Origin: Rostratula benghalensis
Lineage: Eukaryota > Chordata > Aves > Charadriiformes > Rostratulidae
Direction of reading: 5' to 3'
DNA: 64,000 bases
NCBI GenBank assembly: GCA_013399305.1
Contig: VXAI01000163.1
Coordinates: 312,922-376,921, forward strand
The notes beneath the pieces were generated by a model that saw only the letters and a list, made by a program, of their open reading frames with translations, did no database searches and had not been told where the DNA came from. Shown one piece after another: positions 25,081-37,232 of the stretch; within the stretch, counting starts at the first letter, position 1; each line of letters opens with the position of its first letter. A program made the position numbers and the translations under genes.

Positions 25081-27139
25081 CAAACATAAAAAATTAATTA
25101 TCACCTGCTCTGTAGTGGCTCAGCCATTCTAGCCTGGTTTGTAGGGCTTTGCAGGCTGGTTCTGTGAATATATTACTATAGCCATTATTTTTTGCTATTT
25201 CACTTTTCAAAGCTCTTTGACCATTTAGTTAAATTGTGGCCCTGTTTCACTAGGTCTCCTGTAGGCACAAAACCAATTCCTACCCTGAAATGACAACTCA
25301 GAGAGTATTAAAATACATTATCATTGATTTTCAGGGGGTTTTTTTGGTAACACTTAAAAATGCCAGGCATGGTTTTGGCTCCTCTGTGTACATACCTGAC
25401 CATCACAACTATCCAAGAGTATTACAGCTACAAGATTTACTCTGTAATGATGTAGAACAGGGTCTCTTCAGGTTCTCAAGCAACCATTGCTGGTGATGTG
25501 GTACAATGTAGTTGCAATAATTGGTGAGCCTATTCTAGGCATTGTCTTGCATAAAGTTTTTAATTAACTAATTTGTCATTTTTCCTTTGGACAGCCCTGT
25601 GAAAAACAGATTGGTTACAACATATCCATGCAATAAGAGTAAGTCTCCACTCTGTTGCTACTCAGAATCAAAAAGATGCAAATTTTAAAACTACACAAAG
25701 CCACTCATAATTGAAGTAGTTTCTTAAGATGCTTCTTAGCATTTCATGACATCTGTGTGGTTGTATTTCAGCTAAGTGTTGAAGACCCACAGTGAAAATT
25801 GCTCATCTTTGTTTAAAGGGAGACAATCAGGATAAGTCTTTTATTTTTGTAATAAGGAATTTTACTATATAGATGTTTGAATGAGACTATCAAGTGCTTT
25901 GGCTAAGAACAAAGTGAAGAGTAGTAAAAAGTCATCATGGTTGAGATATTAAAAAAAAAGCCATCCTCTCATGTAAGTCTTGAAGTACTGACAAAGATAT
26001 TCAAGAAGTCCTGCAAGACAGAGGAGTATTAAGAATCTCCCATAACGTGGAGACACCAATTATACCTGTAGCCTTGAAGAGAACTTATCATGAAACACAG
26101 AAATTCTTACTCATGTTGTGAGCAGCGAGGCACATAAGATTCAGTAAGAGCACTTTTGCTTATATTCTCAAATTCCCACTGTTCTGATTTTTCTTTCAGA
26201 AAGATGTTCTACTAATGTATAAAACTCTATCTGAAACATGTAACACTCTTTCTATGCAACTTGGTGGAGAGGATTTGTGAGTGGCCATATTACAGCAATG
26301 ATATGCAATGGCTCCACTTCAGAAATATTTAGTCTTTTAGGGAAATAACTAGTTTTGCTATAATGTCCTATCTAAGTCTAGGAAATAGATTTTTTTTTTT
26401 TTTCCAAAGCCAGAGATGTGTTAGGTAATATCATAAATCTGTATTTACCACAGGGAGAAGGGCTAGTTCATAACGTTTGATATTAGAAATGACAAAAAAG
26501 ACTTTGGACACTGGAATAAAATTTCTTCCCCAAATATTACTACCTACTACAGGTTGTTATTATCTAATACACTCCCAAATGACTCATGCTCCAGAATAAT
26601 CAGTGTCTTGAGAATAAGTTTTAGGACTCCTTTTGCAAGATATGGATGCATTTAAATTCTGCCAACCTTGAAATACATGGGTTATACGTACAATATATAT
26701 ATCTGCTATGCAAGAGATTGAGCGAGGAAATAACAGGCTTTCTGCTTCATTTATTTTGAGAAGGCAACTCATTTCAGCTGTTAATCTGTTTTTGTGTGAC
26801 TGATGTTTAAATTGACTAGTGCTAAAACAGAAATATGTCATCTACTGCTGATACTATCTGAGTTTGATTTTAGAATGAAATGAGTGCTTGGTTGTTGGTT
26901 GTTTGTTTTTTTTTTAGATTATTAACTGTAACAAACAAGTACTTAATGAGCAAAATAATGAAAAACTCTGTTTCTAGATTTCAATTTTGTGCTTGTTTGA
27001 CTGCAGTTTCTAAGAAAGTTCTGACTTGACTCTGCAGATTTTTATTTCATCCTGGCATTTATAAGATGTCAATACTGATATAGAGGATTTTGTCATGGAC
27101 CTGCACAACAGGTTATCAACCTTATTTATTCCATTTGCA
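25081..27139. other. Unique noncoding DNA
   Basis: No gene recognised. T tracts lie at 26390-26403 and 26907-26917, and a short (at)n at 26692-26702. Confidence 0.45.
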
Positions 27140-27611
27140 GAGAGCACAGCACTAAGAGGGTCTAGTGGGAAACTGGAGAATAGGTGAGAATTTTGAAAGA
27201 TCTTGACAAACCACAGAGTAACTTAAAATAATGAGGTGCAGCTGAGTAAAGACAAGGAAAAATTCTACTCTTACACAAGAAGAATCAGCTCCATAAGGAC
27301 AGGATAGATCTGGTTGTTAGTAACGGCTCTGCAGGAAAGGACATGGCAGATCTGGTAGATCACGTGCTTAACATAAAGCAAGAGCTGCAAAAAAGGAAGA
27401 CACTCAAGTACACTCTAAGATGGGAGCCTGCCCTGGGAGTCACATCAGCCCCTTTTTCTGATCTGCTCAACATTCATTACATCCAACCTGAAGTACTGGG
27501 TCAAATTTGAGCACAATTCTTTACGCAAGATGGACAAATTGAAGTCATTCCAGTGAATAACAGTAAGGATAAAGAGAAGTTTGAAAACATAACCACAGAG
27601 AAATGTTGAAA

Positions 27612-27645
27612 GAATGAGGAGAGGAGGGGAGGGGAAGGGAGATAA
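27612..27645 (+). repeat. Purine-only low-complexity run
   Basis: GA/GGGGA-rich run on the plus strand (gaatgaggagaggagggg and continuing) within the old CR1 relic. It has several G3-G4 runs close together but not four clear ones, so a quadruplex is only possible. Confidence 0.6.
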
Positions 27646-27648
27646 AGG

Positions 27649-27676
27649 CTGCTGCAGTAATCTGCTGCAGTAATCT
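27649..27676 (+). repeat. 13-bp tandem repeat, about 2.1 copies
   Basis: The unit ctgctgcagtaat occurs at 27649-27661 and 27662-27674 without mismatch. It lies inside the old CR1 relic and probably arose after insertion. Confidence 0.9.
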
Positions 27677-27935
27677 TTTGTGAATGTAACTGATAAGCTT
27701 GAATTACAGTCAAGAGAGATTTACTGGACACTGGGTAGAACTTTCCAGCAGTGAAGTTATGAAGCACTAAAAATGGGCTGCCTAATGTTATGTAGTTACT
27801 TGTTTTGGAAGTTTTAAAGAGTTGATTAGATTACATTCACCAGGAATGTTTTAAACAGATCCTGCTTGGAGCTTGGGAGATGGAATAGCGCCTCTGTTGA
27901 GGCTGGTTTTGGTTCTTTTCTATGATTCAGAATGG

Positions 27936-30352
27936 CATTGAACCTGTATGGTCCTATGGGCACTTGATTACCCTAATAGATGTATATTATGGACAACATT
28001 TTAAAATGAACACATGTAATCTCAGGCATGTATGTGATAACATTCTCAATTACCCACATGCATGATTTATTTCTCTACAGTTGTGAAGGTGCACAGCTTG
28101 TTTTTATGTTTTGCATGTGCTATAGATATAGAAGGACATAAATACCAACACGGCCTCATACTTCAGTTTTCTGCCCAACTGCAGCAGATGCTACAATGCA
28201 GATTCATGAAACCATAAATTAGGCAGTGATAGGATGATCTGCAATAGATCTCCTTGTAATACCTGGTAGCAAAGATTGGCTTAAACTCTCAAGTTTAGTG
28301 TCAAACTCTCAGTGTTGTTTCAGCTTGTGTATTAATAGCAATTGTTTAAATTCCAGATGGCATTGTTATCCTTTTTAAAGTTCGGTTGCTTTTTATATCA
28401 CTGGTTTTCAAACTGTAGCCACGGTCACCACAGTTAAATTGCTTGGGGTGGGAAAAATAATTCTGTCGTATCTTTATAGAAGGGTCCAGAAAAACTAGTG
28501 GATGCTTTTGCTGCTGCTGTTAACGTTGACATGACTTAACAAAACATTCCAACTGTCATGAAAATCTCTCAGGTGCAGCATGAATTTTCTGGAAACAAGT
28601 AGCCCAACCCAGAACACCCAGTAAGCCAGAGGCTACCATAGTTGTCTAAATTAACACTGAATGAAAACCTGGGTCTCTTATATCCCAGGTGAGTTCCATA
28701 ATTGCTCGCAGTCTATTTAAAAACCAACAGCAGATGTTCCATAGTGCATTGCATATTCAGTGTGCTAGAGATAGCTTCTATACCTTGGCATTTGATGAGC
28801 TGGGTTGGAATATGAAAAATGAAGGTTTGGGTCTCTGCTGCAAACCAGGAAAGACAGGCTAAAAAATAATTTTCTGTTTGCTAGGTGAGCACCTGAGCTT
28901 TCGAGATCTTAGCATTCCTAGATGGCTTATTCTGTTAAATGGCACCATCTTCTTCCTTTCAGAAGAATTATGAAACACAAAATCACACAAAGAAAATAAA
29001 AGCATGTGTTTTTTTGTGTTTTGAAACAAAAAAATTTTTTTGAAATACTTTTTTTTGCCTGTCAGTGATAAGAAGTTGTACTTCAGACTGCAATCCAGAT
29101 AATGCCTCTCACTGTTTTATGTTATATTTCTGGACTGTTGTCCATTCCCTATTCTCATTTCTCTGTCTTTTTTTCCCCTCTTCTCTTACCTTTCCTTGTA
29201 TGAAGATGGAGAACCACCATCTTCCATGCAAACTGCCAGCAAGCCCCATTCTCAAAATCTTGAGTTGACCAGTGTCAGATAGGTAAGCAGTTCAGCTTCT
29301 CCCTCCTTCCCATGTGTATTAGGTTGCATTTAGCAGAAGTGCAGCTCATTTGCTACCTTGCCATCTACCAGAAGATCCAGGGCTGAAGTGTTTACCCTTT
29401 TGTTTCCATCCTGTGTAGGTACCAGGACATCATTACGAATGAAGTATATAAAGCAGATAGTAAAGAGATGTTGTAGCTTATCCCCTTCTCACAGCAAGCA
29501 CATAAGCAGATTTTAAGATATAAGTGCCATTACTTTGTTCTCTTGAGAGGCTAGTAAAAGCACACGTGTGACCTGTTGAGCAGCTCAGATAGAAGAGTGT
29601 GGTACAGCTGGAGGGAAGGTGAGTGAGTGTTCACATGACCTGGCCTGCATTTTACAATTCTCAACACCCGACATGTGCCTAACACATTGAGCTCTGCTGA
29701 CAGGCTGTCTCCCTCTCAAATGGAAAAATATGACCCCACTCATGAGTGCTGCTCTCTGAAATTCCAGCATGCGAGTGATGAAATCCCTTTTGTTCTCTTC
29801 TAGGTCTTTTCTCAAAGGGATATAAAACCTCTGCACTAAAACAGGTTTGGAAAGCTTAGTTCTACTTTCAGAATGTCCTACCTTTTCTCTTATGCCTGAC
29901 GACTTTCATTAAAGTATCAGACACGTTGGGAAAAGCCACTTTTGTAATCAGAATAGGAGTAAGACTCAACAAAATAGTTTGGTCTGGCCCAAGCTTACAA
30001 CAGATGCTGTAGTGACACTCGTAAATCTGATGTTATTTGCTGTCCTTTGCTAGAATTATCTGGTTCATACCATCGTCCCTTGTCGCTGGAGAGTTCAGAA
30101 GCATGCTTTATCATTTTGTAAAACATTAACATAAGCCTATTAAAATGCAAAAGCATCACATTAATATGGGGTAAATCACCTAGTCTGGAGCCTTTAAGGC
30201 AGGCTGTGAATTATTCAATACCATGATAGATTTAGCCAGCATAACACAGCAAGCCTCTGATTAGCCCCAGGATAAATTTTGAGAGGTCATTAAGATCAAC
30301 ATATTCCTTTAAATGTACCCTCTGTGTGTGAGTGTATTTGATTGTGAAAGAG
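27936..30352. other. Unique noncoding DNA
   Basis: No gene recognised. A T/A-rich low-complexity patch lies at 29008-29056. The antisense frame at 29585-29836 has no known domain. Confidence 0.45.
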
Positions 30353-30391
30353 AAAAAAAAAAAAAAAAAAGAAAGAAAGGAAAAAAGAAGC
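30353..30391 (+). repeat. Poly(A)18 grading into GAAA-type microsatellite
   Basis: Eighteen A (30353-30370), then gaaagaaaggaaaaaagaag. Simple repeat with no retroposed body recognised upstream. Confidence 0.9.
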
Positions 30392-30477
30392 AGAAACTGT
30401 AAGTTTTAGGAAGGACAATCAAAGAGATCCCAGTCTTACAGATTGTAATAAAACATGGCTGATACCCAACCCAGCTG

Positions 30478-30499
30478 AAATAGCCTGGAGGCAAAACCA
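30478..30499 (+). repeat. Left arm of a 22-bp perfect inverted repeat
   Basis: The arm aaatagcctggaggcaaaac plus ca is the exact reverse complement of 30788-30809. Inward of the arm, a further ~13 bp remain about two-thirds complementary (tctcctgtgttgt facing the complement of 30775-30787). The arms enclose 288 bp. No transposase or flanking target duplication is evident. Confidence 0.95.
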
Positions 30500-30787
30500 T
30501 CTCCTGTGTTGTCCTGCTTACAGCAACAATTAGGAGAATGGAGTTTCCAATAAGAGATGTGAGTGTGAATGCCTGATAACTGAGTATCAGAGATTAGTTG
30601 TAGAGACACCAGGTAAAGAAATAAACCTGATTCCAGTGGAGCTGCTTCAGACAAAATGGAAAGCAAACACAGTTTCAGCAATATCCAATCATCATAAACT
30701 CATGCACACAAATCTGTTTCATATTTGTAGAGGAAAAAGAATGAACAAACAAACAAAATATACCTACAAAATATACCACACAAGACG

Positions 30788-30809
30788 TGGTTTTGCCTCC
30801 AGGCTATTT
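30788..30809 (-). repeat. Right arm of the 22-bp perfect inverted repeat
   Basis: The arm tggttttgcctccaggctat plus tt mirrors 30478-30499 exactly. Both arms are bounded by mismatches on each side (30477/30810 and 30500/30787). Confidence 0.95.
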
Positions 30810-33800
30810 GTATACTCATTTAATTGTGGTGGGGTTTTTTTCTTTAATTGTGGATGATGTCAACTAGAGTCTTTCAGTCTCTAATTAGGAATATCATCAA
30901 TCAAGGTGAGCATCTGGTCCTGTTATTCTGACCAGGAGATCCATTACAATCAGTTTTGGCTATATATTGCCTGTCCTGTTTGCTTCTAGCACAGAAAGGA
31001 GTGCTGTTTTCACAAATGTGTTTAATCAGGTATAGAACCTTCTCGCTGCTGCATGTGTAATCAACTTCTGCTATTAAGGCTCTTCTGGGAGCTGGTAAAT
31101 GAGTAGGGTATGTAATTTCTTCATTAGCATACCTGTTTACTCCCAGCTGTGCTTTGAAGTAGATTGGGGCGGGCTTCCTGTCTGGTAAACTCCTAGACTT
31201 CCTAGATGGGATCCATCACAGCAGTAAGTATCAACCTTATGAAACTTAGCCTGTAGTTGTTTATATATATTCTGTACCCTGTCCATCATCAAAGGGGAAT
31301 ATCTTTAGAGAATACTTTTCCCCTTTTTTTTTCCATACTTTATTCTCATAAAAATGATGCTTTCTGATTTTAATCTGAGCATGGGGAGGACTCAAGAGCA
31401 TGTTCCTAGAAGTTGTGCGTTGGAGGTTATCACATGCAGTTCCACTGCAGAGTGCTTAAATTCCCTTTAGGATGGTTTTCTGTGCACTACTTAGTTCAAT
31501 GCACGGAATTGAAATCCTTATCACAGCTTCTTTCCTGCCCTTCCACAGGTAGAAGTGTACTTGGAGTATATCAGTAACTCAGTCATATGTTAACTTTTAA
31601 ATTGCCAGTGGACAGCATGTAAGAGCTTTACACAAATTTCCTAAGGTAACTTTAATGCCTATGTATAATGAAAGGTCAGGGTGAACAGAGCATATGCATT
31701 GAAGAAAACCTGTTATTTGGCTCTGACCCATGGCTCTGGCACTTCTTTCCAAAAGAATTTGGGAAGACCGTAAACCTGCTAAGCTGCCAGGCACATCTTG
31801 AGGCTTACTATTTTGAAATAATTTTCCCATAAACACCCATTTCCTTATGCTTTCTGCTTCTTACTCCACTCACTTTCAGAGCTCTGTAGTGAAGCAGATT
31901 TCTTAAGAGAGCTCCTCCTCCAGAGTATTTTGCTTTTTTTTTTTTACGTCATTGCTCTAAATTTTCTAGGAGCCGCAAAGCGCCTTCCCCTGCCTTCACA
32001 GATGCTGTTTGTGTCTGTTACAATGGAGAGAAACTTTGGAGAAGGTAGCCCTGAAAGCTTTTCAAATAGTTTCTAACTGTGTTCCTGAGGCATTGGAACA
32101 ACATGACTGGCTTTTTGTGGCATAAATTACAGAAGTGACATGAAAACAGATGAGTTTATTAAAACAGAGTGAATCACTGATGACATTTGAGTCTAATTAA
32201 GTCAGGCTACTCAGCTTAATGATTTTGTTTCAGAGGAGGTAACTATTTTGGAATTCATAGTGATTAACACAGATCTTCAGGAATAGGATATTGTACCTAG
32301 GGGTGCCATTATCGGGGTCTGTAATAGCAAATCCTTTCACTTAAAAGGCTCTGCCAAGTTAAATCACAGTGAAATATATCCCAGCCATTTGATAATGCTA
32401 TCCCAAAATGTTGTCATGGTAGAATAAATAGTTGGAAGTGGGAGGAGGGGGAAGGATAGTCACAACACAAGGTGAATCTATTTGTAGCTTGGAATAAGAT
32501 GGATAAAGCCAAAAAGGTAGTAATCAGCCTCACCTGTGAAAATGCCCTATAATTTTATGTTCAAAAAATGCAGAAGTGAAACGTTTGTTTCAGTGTCAGT
32601 AACAGAAGTATCCCAAATTAAGGGGAAGCTGCTAGGTGCTGTCCCTCCCAGTGTTGTACTCCTTGCATTTCAACATATAAACTGGTTGGCTTTTCTTGCT
32701 TCTCTGCTGTGCTGCAGCATTTCTGTCTCTGTGCAGCTAAGCCACACTTGTAATTAATTTTGATTTGCAGTCTTTGCCTGCAGCTTAATAGTTCAAGGAT
32801 ATTTTGTTGTGTAAACTAGATACTGCTCCTCTGACATAGCTGCTGTTACACAGGCAACCTTCCTAGAAATTAAACCTTAGACTCTTTCCTTTAGTGCTAA
32901 TATGACTGACTGCATGCTGCTCAGGCACTTAAATAGAAAATGCTGTTTATTTCTTCAGCAGAGTGTGTTTAACTAACCCTGTTATCACTGATGACGAGCA
33001 ATGCTCAAAGGGGGACAATACACGCTTGTGTGCCACATCTGCACCTTCTGGGGCTTCCAGAAGTGGTGTCTCCATCTATGTATTAGATGGAGAGATTGCA
33101 TGTAGAGCTTTTTCCCCCTTGCTACCCTGCAGTCAGGACAAAGTTGTAACTTGGCAACAAGAAAGTTCTTGACACAGATCCTGTGGAGGAAGCTGTTTAG
33201 ATTGGGGTTTTGTCTTCTAATTTTTTTGGGTGTGTTTTGCTGATGGCACTAAATATAGCAGAAAGCAGAACTATAGATCTCAGTGCTTGAAATGTTTTCT
33301 GATGACTACACAGAGCAAGAATTATACCTGTAATGTGGCTATCATCAAAGGGCACCTTTTGCAAGTCTTTCACTTGCTGATGTGCTTCCTTGAGTCCTCT
33401 TTGTAAAGGTATAGGAGGGTGGTATGGAAACTCCGAAATGCTCTCTGGCAAGGCTCTTTTCTAACCACAGGTTTCTGTGTAGGGCGACTGGCTATGTTCC
33501 CCAGTTCAAGTATTTAGGATCTGTCATAATGAATGCAGAGACATCAGATAATTACATGGACAAAACAAACATACGTTTTTGCATGCCCTTTTATCTGCAA
33601 GGGTATCATCTCTTCTATATTGATTTGAACAGTATCATTGTCTCAAATAGCTCCTTGTTACTATTGCTGTATTACAGGAAGCAATTGGCACTGTACTCCA
33701 GAACATGAAGTGATGGACTCAGTATGTTACAAATATTAGGTTCTTACTTACAAAATAGTGACCTGTATACAAAATCAAAACAAGATGAAAACCCCAACCC

Positions 33801-34837
33801 AAAATCTGCGAAACAGGCAAAACAATCCCACAGGCAGATTGCTAAAACCCAGATCCGTTTCACTACATCTGCAGTATGTGAATACAGCTATCACCTTCTT
33901 TTGCTTCCTGGAGAGTTGTCATCTGTTGTGTCCTTGCTTCACTGTAAAATTGCTCTGGCTCTGCCAAATCATACACACAATATTAAATACCACAGGCGAT
34001 GGATTCATGCACAACAAATGTTATGTAAATTGTCAAGATAATTCCAAGTCCTAATTTATGGCACTGAAAAAATCTTCTATGGTTGTTCCTCCAGCTAACT
34101 TTACCACTCACATGGCTCATTTATTGCTTCAGTCAGGAACCTATGAACTACAATCCTTTTCTAAAGCCAGCACGACATTCCTAAATGGATCTTGCTCAGA
34201 AGAACGGACATTTATTGAATTGCAGTGCATTCCACTTAGATATTCTGTTGCCTGCAAATGCAGCTCCATTGCTAGTCTTCGTCCCACACAGAGAAACATA
34301 CAGTGAAGGGTAATAATGTAGCTTGATAGTCCAGGAGTGAGGCATAACTATCAGTGGGTAATATAGAAATAGCCAAACTTGTTTACACAGAGGACTGTGC
34401 CAGCAATCCAAGCACTACACTTGATTTATAAAGATATTTGCATAATCCTATTATCTAGACTAAATTTTGCTGATTTTAGCAACTTTATTGTAAGTGGAAA
34501 TAAAAGTATTAATAACACTGCAATGAAAAGCTGCAAATTATTTGTTTTGCCTTCCTTGTTGTAGATATGGCAGCTGTTTGTTGTTTTGTTGGGAATGCTT
34601 AACTTCACATTTTCCTTCAAATTTAGCAAGCTGGGTATCTGCAAAACTAGTTTGCTATATGGCTCTAAAGAGCATAGGATGGTTTCAGATGCTAAGACCT
34701 GGCTTCTTCCTTTCATTTTCATGCAAGTCCTGTTGAAGTGTTCTCATTAGCTGAACAAACAATGGGAAGAAAGAAGTCGTGGTGTTCTTCAGGATTTATG
34801 ATACTGCAGAGGCTAGACTGGTTGTCATGTTCAGATG
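30810..34837. other. Unique noncoding DNA
   Basis: No gene recognised. A small direct repeat of tttaattgtgg occurs at about 30820-30853, and a T tract near 31934-31945. Overlapping plus-strand frames at 33424-34306 have no known domain. Confidence 0.45.
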
Positions 34838-37125
34838 ATTGTACAATGATACAGGAGGTCTCTAGTCCAGTCTCCTGCTCACAGCAGGGCCAGCTATGGA
34901 ATCAGATCAGGTGGCTCAGGGTTTAACTAGTTGGCTGTTGGAAATCTCCAAGGCTGGAGACTGCACAGCCTTTGTGATCAATGTTTACCCCTGCCTGACT
35001 GTCCTCATGAGGGGAAAAAAGCTTTTCTTTATAGCTGGTCTGAACCTCTCTTGTTTCAATTTATGCCTATTGTGACTTATCCCATGATGTACTACAGTGA
35101 AGAGCCTGGCTTCATCTTCTTGATAGCCCCCTTGTAGGTACTAGCTGGCTGCTGTTATATCCCTCCTGAAGTTATACCTTCTCCAGGCTGAAAGAAGACC
35201 TGATCTCTCAGCTTCTCACAGAGGAAGCATTCCAGCCCTCAACTGTCTTGGTGGTTCTCCACCAAAGCTGCTTGAGGTTGTCAATGTCTTTCCTGTACTG
35301 AGGGATCTAAAACTGGATATAGTATTTAGATGCAATCTAATGAGTACTGAGCAGGAGGTATGTTAGTCTACTGAGCATATAAATCTACTGAGCATATAAA
35401 TCTACTGGATGTGCTCCTTTTTGTACAGCCCAGGATGCTGTTGGCTGCCTTTGCTGCTGGCATGCAGCTGGGTCGTGTTCAGCTCACTTCTCATCCCAAC
35501 CCTCCCCATCACAAGCAGAGCTGCTTCCCAGCCAATCAGTCCCTGCTCTGTCCTGTTGCTGGGTCTCCTCCTTCCCAGTGGAAGGACTTCGGATTTGTAC
35601 CTCTTGAATTTCAGAAGGTTATTGCCCACCCATTCATTCCTTCAGTCTGTGTAGGCCCCATGAGTAGCAGCTCTGCCCTCGAGCAGGGCTTTCCTGCTTA
35701 AGGGAGGATCGTCCTACTCCCTCCCACTGCCAACTTCAGTGTTATCTGCAACTTGTGGGTGTGCCCTCCACCACCTCCTCTAGGTTGTTTATAAAGATGT
35801 CACACAGGATAGGTCCCAGGATTGACACCACAGTACTGCACTAGCCAGCAGCACTGGGGTAGTGTACATTAATTGCTATCCTCTGAGCCTAATCATCCAG
35901 TTATTTACGCATCTTGTTCACCCATCCAGACTGTAACATCCCAACTTGGATGCAAGAATACTGTAGGAGACAGTGTCAAAAGCCTTGCTAAAATTGAGGT
36001 AAATGTCAGCCATTGCTCTCCCATTTGTCCACAGGTCCAGTCATTGCAGCACAGAAGGCAATCAGACTGGTCAGACGTGACTTACTTGTGTTCAGTCCAG
36101 ACTGTTCCTAATCACTTTCTTCTCCCCAACATACGCAGAAAAGTGTTTCAAGAAGACTTGTTCCATTATTTTCACAGGGAGCAAAGTGAAGTTCACTAGC
36201 TGGTTTGCCTTTCTCCAGCCATCTGGGCTCTCCCCTGATTTCCATGACATTCAAAGATGATTGAGAGTGGCCCTGACAGGATTTTAGTCCGTTTCCGGAG
36301 CACCCATGGATGTAGCCTGCTGGATACTATGGTCTTTTATGTTATGGGTTAAGTTGTCTCAAGTGATCCTCATCTTCTGCTGGTGGTTCTTATCCTTGAA
36401 CCCTTTTTTCTAAACAGAGAAGCCTGGGAAATCTTGTTTGTGAGAACTAAGGCAAAGAGGACATTGAGAAATTCAGCCACATCTGGGCCTGCTGTCACAC
36501 AGCCCATGGAAACTGCGAGACCACTGTTACCTGTTTGCCCTTTTAGTACTAAGGACACTTGTTCTTGACACTGCTTACAGTTGTCAACTTTAGGTAAGCT
36601 TTGGCTTTCCTAGTGTTCCTGCATGCTCAAAAAATATTTCTAAATACATTCTTTATAGAGTGTCCCTGCTTCCACCTCCTGTATACTGGCTTTTTCACAC
36701 TGAAACTTCATCTCAAGTTCCCTGTTTAGCCAAGAGTCTCATGAAGCATCTACTTCTCTTCCTCAATATCTTGCACTTAGAGGATGCTGTCCTTGAAGAC
36801 CTACCAGCTTCCCAGAGATCCTATCTCCCACGGGAACCCAGTTACAGTCCCCTGAATAAACTGAAGTCTGCTCACCTGAGGTCCACCTGAGTGGTCTGCT
36901 ACTGTCCTTCCTCACATGTCAAGTTCAGGATCTTGAACTTCACTATTCCACAGCCACTGCTGCCAAAGCTAGTATTGATTGTCATATCTCCAGCAAGTTC
37001 TTTCTTATTAATGACTAGCAGATCCAGCTGTGTGTCACCTCTGGTTGGCCCATGCAGTACTGGTTGCCTTTCATTCCACAGATTTACTCTTTGGGGGGAC
37101 TGCATCTAACTGTTTTATTGCTTGC
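34838..37125 (-). mobile_element. CR1 LINE, longest copy (endonuclease to 3' UTR), antisense
   Basis: About 2.3 kb of a CR1 element, probably around half of a full-length one, read on the minus strand. From 5' to 3' of the element: endonuclease-like region at 36899-37105 with TRGDTQLDLLVINKK, close to the family's TRGDxLLDLL motif; a diverged linker (36.0-36.9 kb); reverse transcriptase motif A at 35963-36001 reading YLNFSKAFDTVSY; the ORF2 C-terminal and 3' UTR words (gtacagcccaggatgctgtt at about 35427; gcagggccagc at about 34885 on the plus strand). Motif A normally reads LDFSKAF, so the catalytic Asp is Asn here. Multiple stops and frame changes are present. Divergence is intermediate to high. 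The 5' boundary fades into a T-rich stretch. Confidence 0.88.
35367..35406 (+). repeat. 17-bp tandem repeat, about 2.4 copies, inside CR1
   Basis: The unit tctactgagcatataaa repeats at 35367 and 35384, with a partial third copy to 35406, without mismatch. The corresponding part of CR1 is not repetitive, so this is a private expansion after insertion. Confidence 0.9.
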
Positions 37126-37159
37126 AGTCAACATACAGGCAAGTGTCTGAAGCACTCAG

Positions 37160-37232
37160 ATTTACTCAAATTTATTTTTTTATTATTATTTGTTTTCCAA
37201 TTTGTTTTATTATTTGTTTTTCTGTTTTAATA
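37160..37232 (+). repeat. T-rich low-complexity tract
   Basis: Interrupted T and TTA/TTTG repeats (for example tttttttattattatttg). It directly follows the 5' end of the long antisense CR1. Confidence 0.75.

Larger units (their letters stand above)
27140..27935 (+). mobile_element. Ancient CR1 LINE relic reaching the 3' terminus
   Basis: Collinear with CR1 ORF2 end and 3' UTR. In order: gatcttgacaaaccacagag; ggacaggatagatctggttg; ggctctgcaggaaaggacatg; gtagatcacgtgcttaacat; gcaagagctgcaaaaaagga; catccaacctgaagtactgg; then ttcttttctatgattcagaa at about 27915-27935, the classic 3' end word. The middle (27600-27680) is purine-rich and carries a private 13-bp tandem repeat. It is much more diverged than the copies at 12 kb and 47 kb and has no open frame. 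Confidence 0.65.

Noticed and set aside
35873..36199. 108-codon plus-strand frame
   Set aside because: It is the antisense shadow of the CR1 reverse-transcriptase region read on the minus strand.
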